DNA from: Planctomycetota bacterium
GTDB lineage: Bacteria; Planctomycetota; Phycisphaerae; WQYP01; JAJZKY01
DNA: 8,211 bases
Assembly: GCA_021803885.1 (NCBI GenBank)
Contig: JAJZKY010000174.1
Span: 1-8,211, forward strand
Direction of reading: 5' to 3'
Shown here: positions 7,095 through 8,211 of the stretch, piece by piece
Layout: each line of letters begins with the position of its first letter
Position numbering within the stretch: position 1 is the stretch's first letter
The notes under the pieces: generated by a model
Told to the model about the DNA's origin: nothing
The model's input: only the letters and a program-made list of their open reading frames with translations
Databases searched by the model: none
Made by a program: the position numbers and the translations under genes

Positions 7095-8211
7095 ATGGCA
7101 AAAAAAGAGCTTACGATTTCTCTGGCCACGAAATGCCAGTTGCTCTTTGGATTCGCGGTACTGGTAATTATTGCCGGTGCTCTGGCGGTTCCCTGGCAAC
7201 GCATGGAACAGCTTACCAGCCGCGAGCCGGTGTATGAGGCTCGCCTGGCGGCAGATATGGCTTTGCGGCAGGCGCATGTTGAAAACACCACCGCCATCAG
7301 CCGCGGAAATATATCAGCCCTCTGGCAGGCCGCGCATTTGCGCGGTTTGCATTATCCACCGCCGGTGATTTTGCCTCTGGAGAAAATGGCCACCGTTCCA
7401 CACGCGGCCACCAGGTTTGACGCGGCGGCCATCGCGTATTTTCTCAAACACTCCAACCAGAACCAATACGGGAAGTTATCACAACGTCTGGCCCATCATC
7501 CTGTTTATCAATATGCCGCCGCGGTACGGGCTTCGGTCAGCTGTCTGCGTTGCCATACGCGATGGCGTAGCTGGGTACTACCCGGAAAAAGTCACCAGAC
7601 CGCAAATTCTGCTGGCACTTCGGCGCGGCCGCCCATACGCGCCGCACGACTGGCGCCCTCCAGCCCGCGTGCGCCGGCACCATTGGTAGCGGTGGTGCGA
7701 GTGTCCATGCCGGTTACACCGGATCTGGATCAGTTGCTGCTGAACCGGGTGGTTATTGTGGTCTCCGGCCTTATTGGTGGATCGTTGGCCATCGTGGTGT
7801 TTTATCTTATTACCACCCGCCTGATACTCCAGCCGGTACGGGTCCTGCGGAACACGGCGGAAAAAGTCGCCCGGGGAGATTTGGATATTCGTTCTGCAAT
7901 TTCCACGGGTGATGAATTTGAACAGCTTTCCGATACGTTTAACACCATGCTCGCCACGCTGAAAGCGTCACAGGATCAATTGGAGGCCACCAATCGCAGT
8001 TTGGATACACGGGTGGGTGAATTGGCGCAGTCCAACACGGATTTGTTTCAGAGCAGTAAAATGAAATCGGAATTTCTTACCAATGTCAGCCATGAGCTGC
8101 GCACGCCGCTTAACGCCATCATCGGCTTCGCGGAATTGCTGGCTACGGCCAAGCCCTCCGCGGACGATCCGCGTTGGAACCGCTATATCGACAATATTCT
8201 CACCAGCGCCC
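7095..8211 (+). CDS. Sensor histidine kinase with c-type heme motif in its sensor domain, 3' end cut off by the window
   Basis: The first 372 residues of a membrane histidine kinase, open to the window edge. Order: a short cytoplasmic N-terminus; TM1 (about 14-33); an extracytoplasmic sensor region (about 34-216); TM2 (about 217-240); a HAMP linker (about 241-293, with LQPVRVLRNTAEKVARGDLD and GDEFEQLSDTFNTM); a coiled-coil stretch (about 287-322); and a HisKA domain with H-box NVSHELRTPLN, whose His333 is the expected phosphoacceptor. The ATP-binding domain lies beyond the window. The sensor contains CLRCH (150-154), a CxxCH motif for covalent heme c attachment. Together with the preceding YQYAAAVRASVS and the following VAVVRVSMP, this resembles Tll0287-like (DUF3365) heme sensors. 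A Pro/Ala/Arg/Ser-rich insert (about 165-197) separates the motif from the VRVSMP strand. A role in sensing redox state or a diatomic gas is inferred. ATG 7095 is chosen because an in-frame stop lies at 7074-7076 and GGAAGAG sits ten bases upstream. Confidence 0.9.
   Translation, partial: MAKKELTISLATKCQLLFGFAVLVIIAGALAVPWQRMEQLTSREPVYEARLAADMALRQAHVENTTAISRGNISALWQAAHLRGLHYPPPVILPLEKMATVPHAATRFDAAAIAYFLKHSNQNQYGKLSQRLAHHPVYQYAAAVRASVSCLRCHTRWRSWVLPGKSHQTANSAGTSARPPIRAARLAPSSPRAPAPLVAVVRVSMPVTPDLDQLLLNRVVIVVSGLIGGSLAIVVFYLITTRLILQPVRVLRNTAEKVARGDLDIRSAISTGDEFEQLSDTFNTMLATLKASQDQLEATNRSLDTRVGELAQSNTDLFQSSKMKSEFLTNVSHELRTPLNAIIGFAELLATAKPSADDPRWNRYIDNILTSA

Noticed and set aside
7417..7689. Open frame of 90 codons on the plus strand inside the kinase gene
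   Set aside because: It is out of frame with the kinase, whose own frame holds the CxxCH, second membrane helix, HAMP and H-box. Kept only as a test for frameshifts around the low-complexity insert.
1..8211. Defence system, prophage, transposon or CRISPR array
   Set aside because: No nuclease, integrase, transposase, phage structural gene or regularly spaced repeats were found. The nearby tRNA has no visible duplicate of its 3' end elsewhere in the window that would mark an attachment site.

Overview
This window looks like a chromosomal stretch from a bacterium of the Planctomycetota type, or a close relative. The main reason is the very long TPR plus double PQQ-propeller protein. Its N-terminal module, followed by a WPTFEGN motif, matches a family I know mainly from Planctomycetota and to some extent myxobacteria. 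A tRNA without an encoded CCA end and moderate-to-high GC fit this but prove nothing. I see no transposase, integrase, CRISPR array, phage gene or other sign of a mobile element.

Layout: a tRNA-Pro(CGG) lies on the minus strand at the left edge, followed by a divergent intergenic region of about 300 bases. Everything to the right is on the plus strand. It consists of an S-methyl-5'-thioadenosine phosphorylase (mtnP-like); a 1542-residue membrane-anchored or exported protein with two PQQ-like beta-propellers and helical TPR-like regions; a 339-residue membrane protein with about eight predicted helices and no recognised family; and the first 372 residues of a sensor histidine kinase that runs off the right edge. 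The kinase has a c-type heme motif (CLRCH) in its extracytoplasmic sensor region. No complete reading frame covers it because its stop codon lies outside the window; I translated it from the ATG at 7095.

The first two genes overlap at TAATG and are probably translationally coupled. The third follows after 57 bases. The fourth follows after 76 bases, where a candidate promoter is visible, so it may be a separate or an additional transcription unit. No convincing intrinsic terminator separates the four genes, so an operon is plausible.

How they might work together is inference. The phosphorylase recycles the methylthioadenosine by-product of polyamine and S-adenosylmethionine metabolism in the cytoplasm. 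The other three are envelope proteins: a scaffold-like propeller protein, a polytopic membrane protein and a heme-based redox or gas sensor kinase. The last three could form an envelope sensing or assembly module, with mtnP an incidental first gene. The strongest items for a second look are the heme-motif kinase with its Pro/Ala/Arg-rich insert, the unassigned membrane protein between it and the giant propeller protein, and a perfect 12-bp inverted repeat inside the propeller gene.
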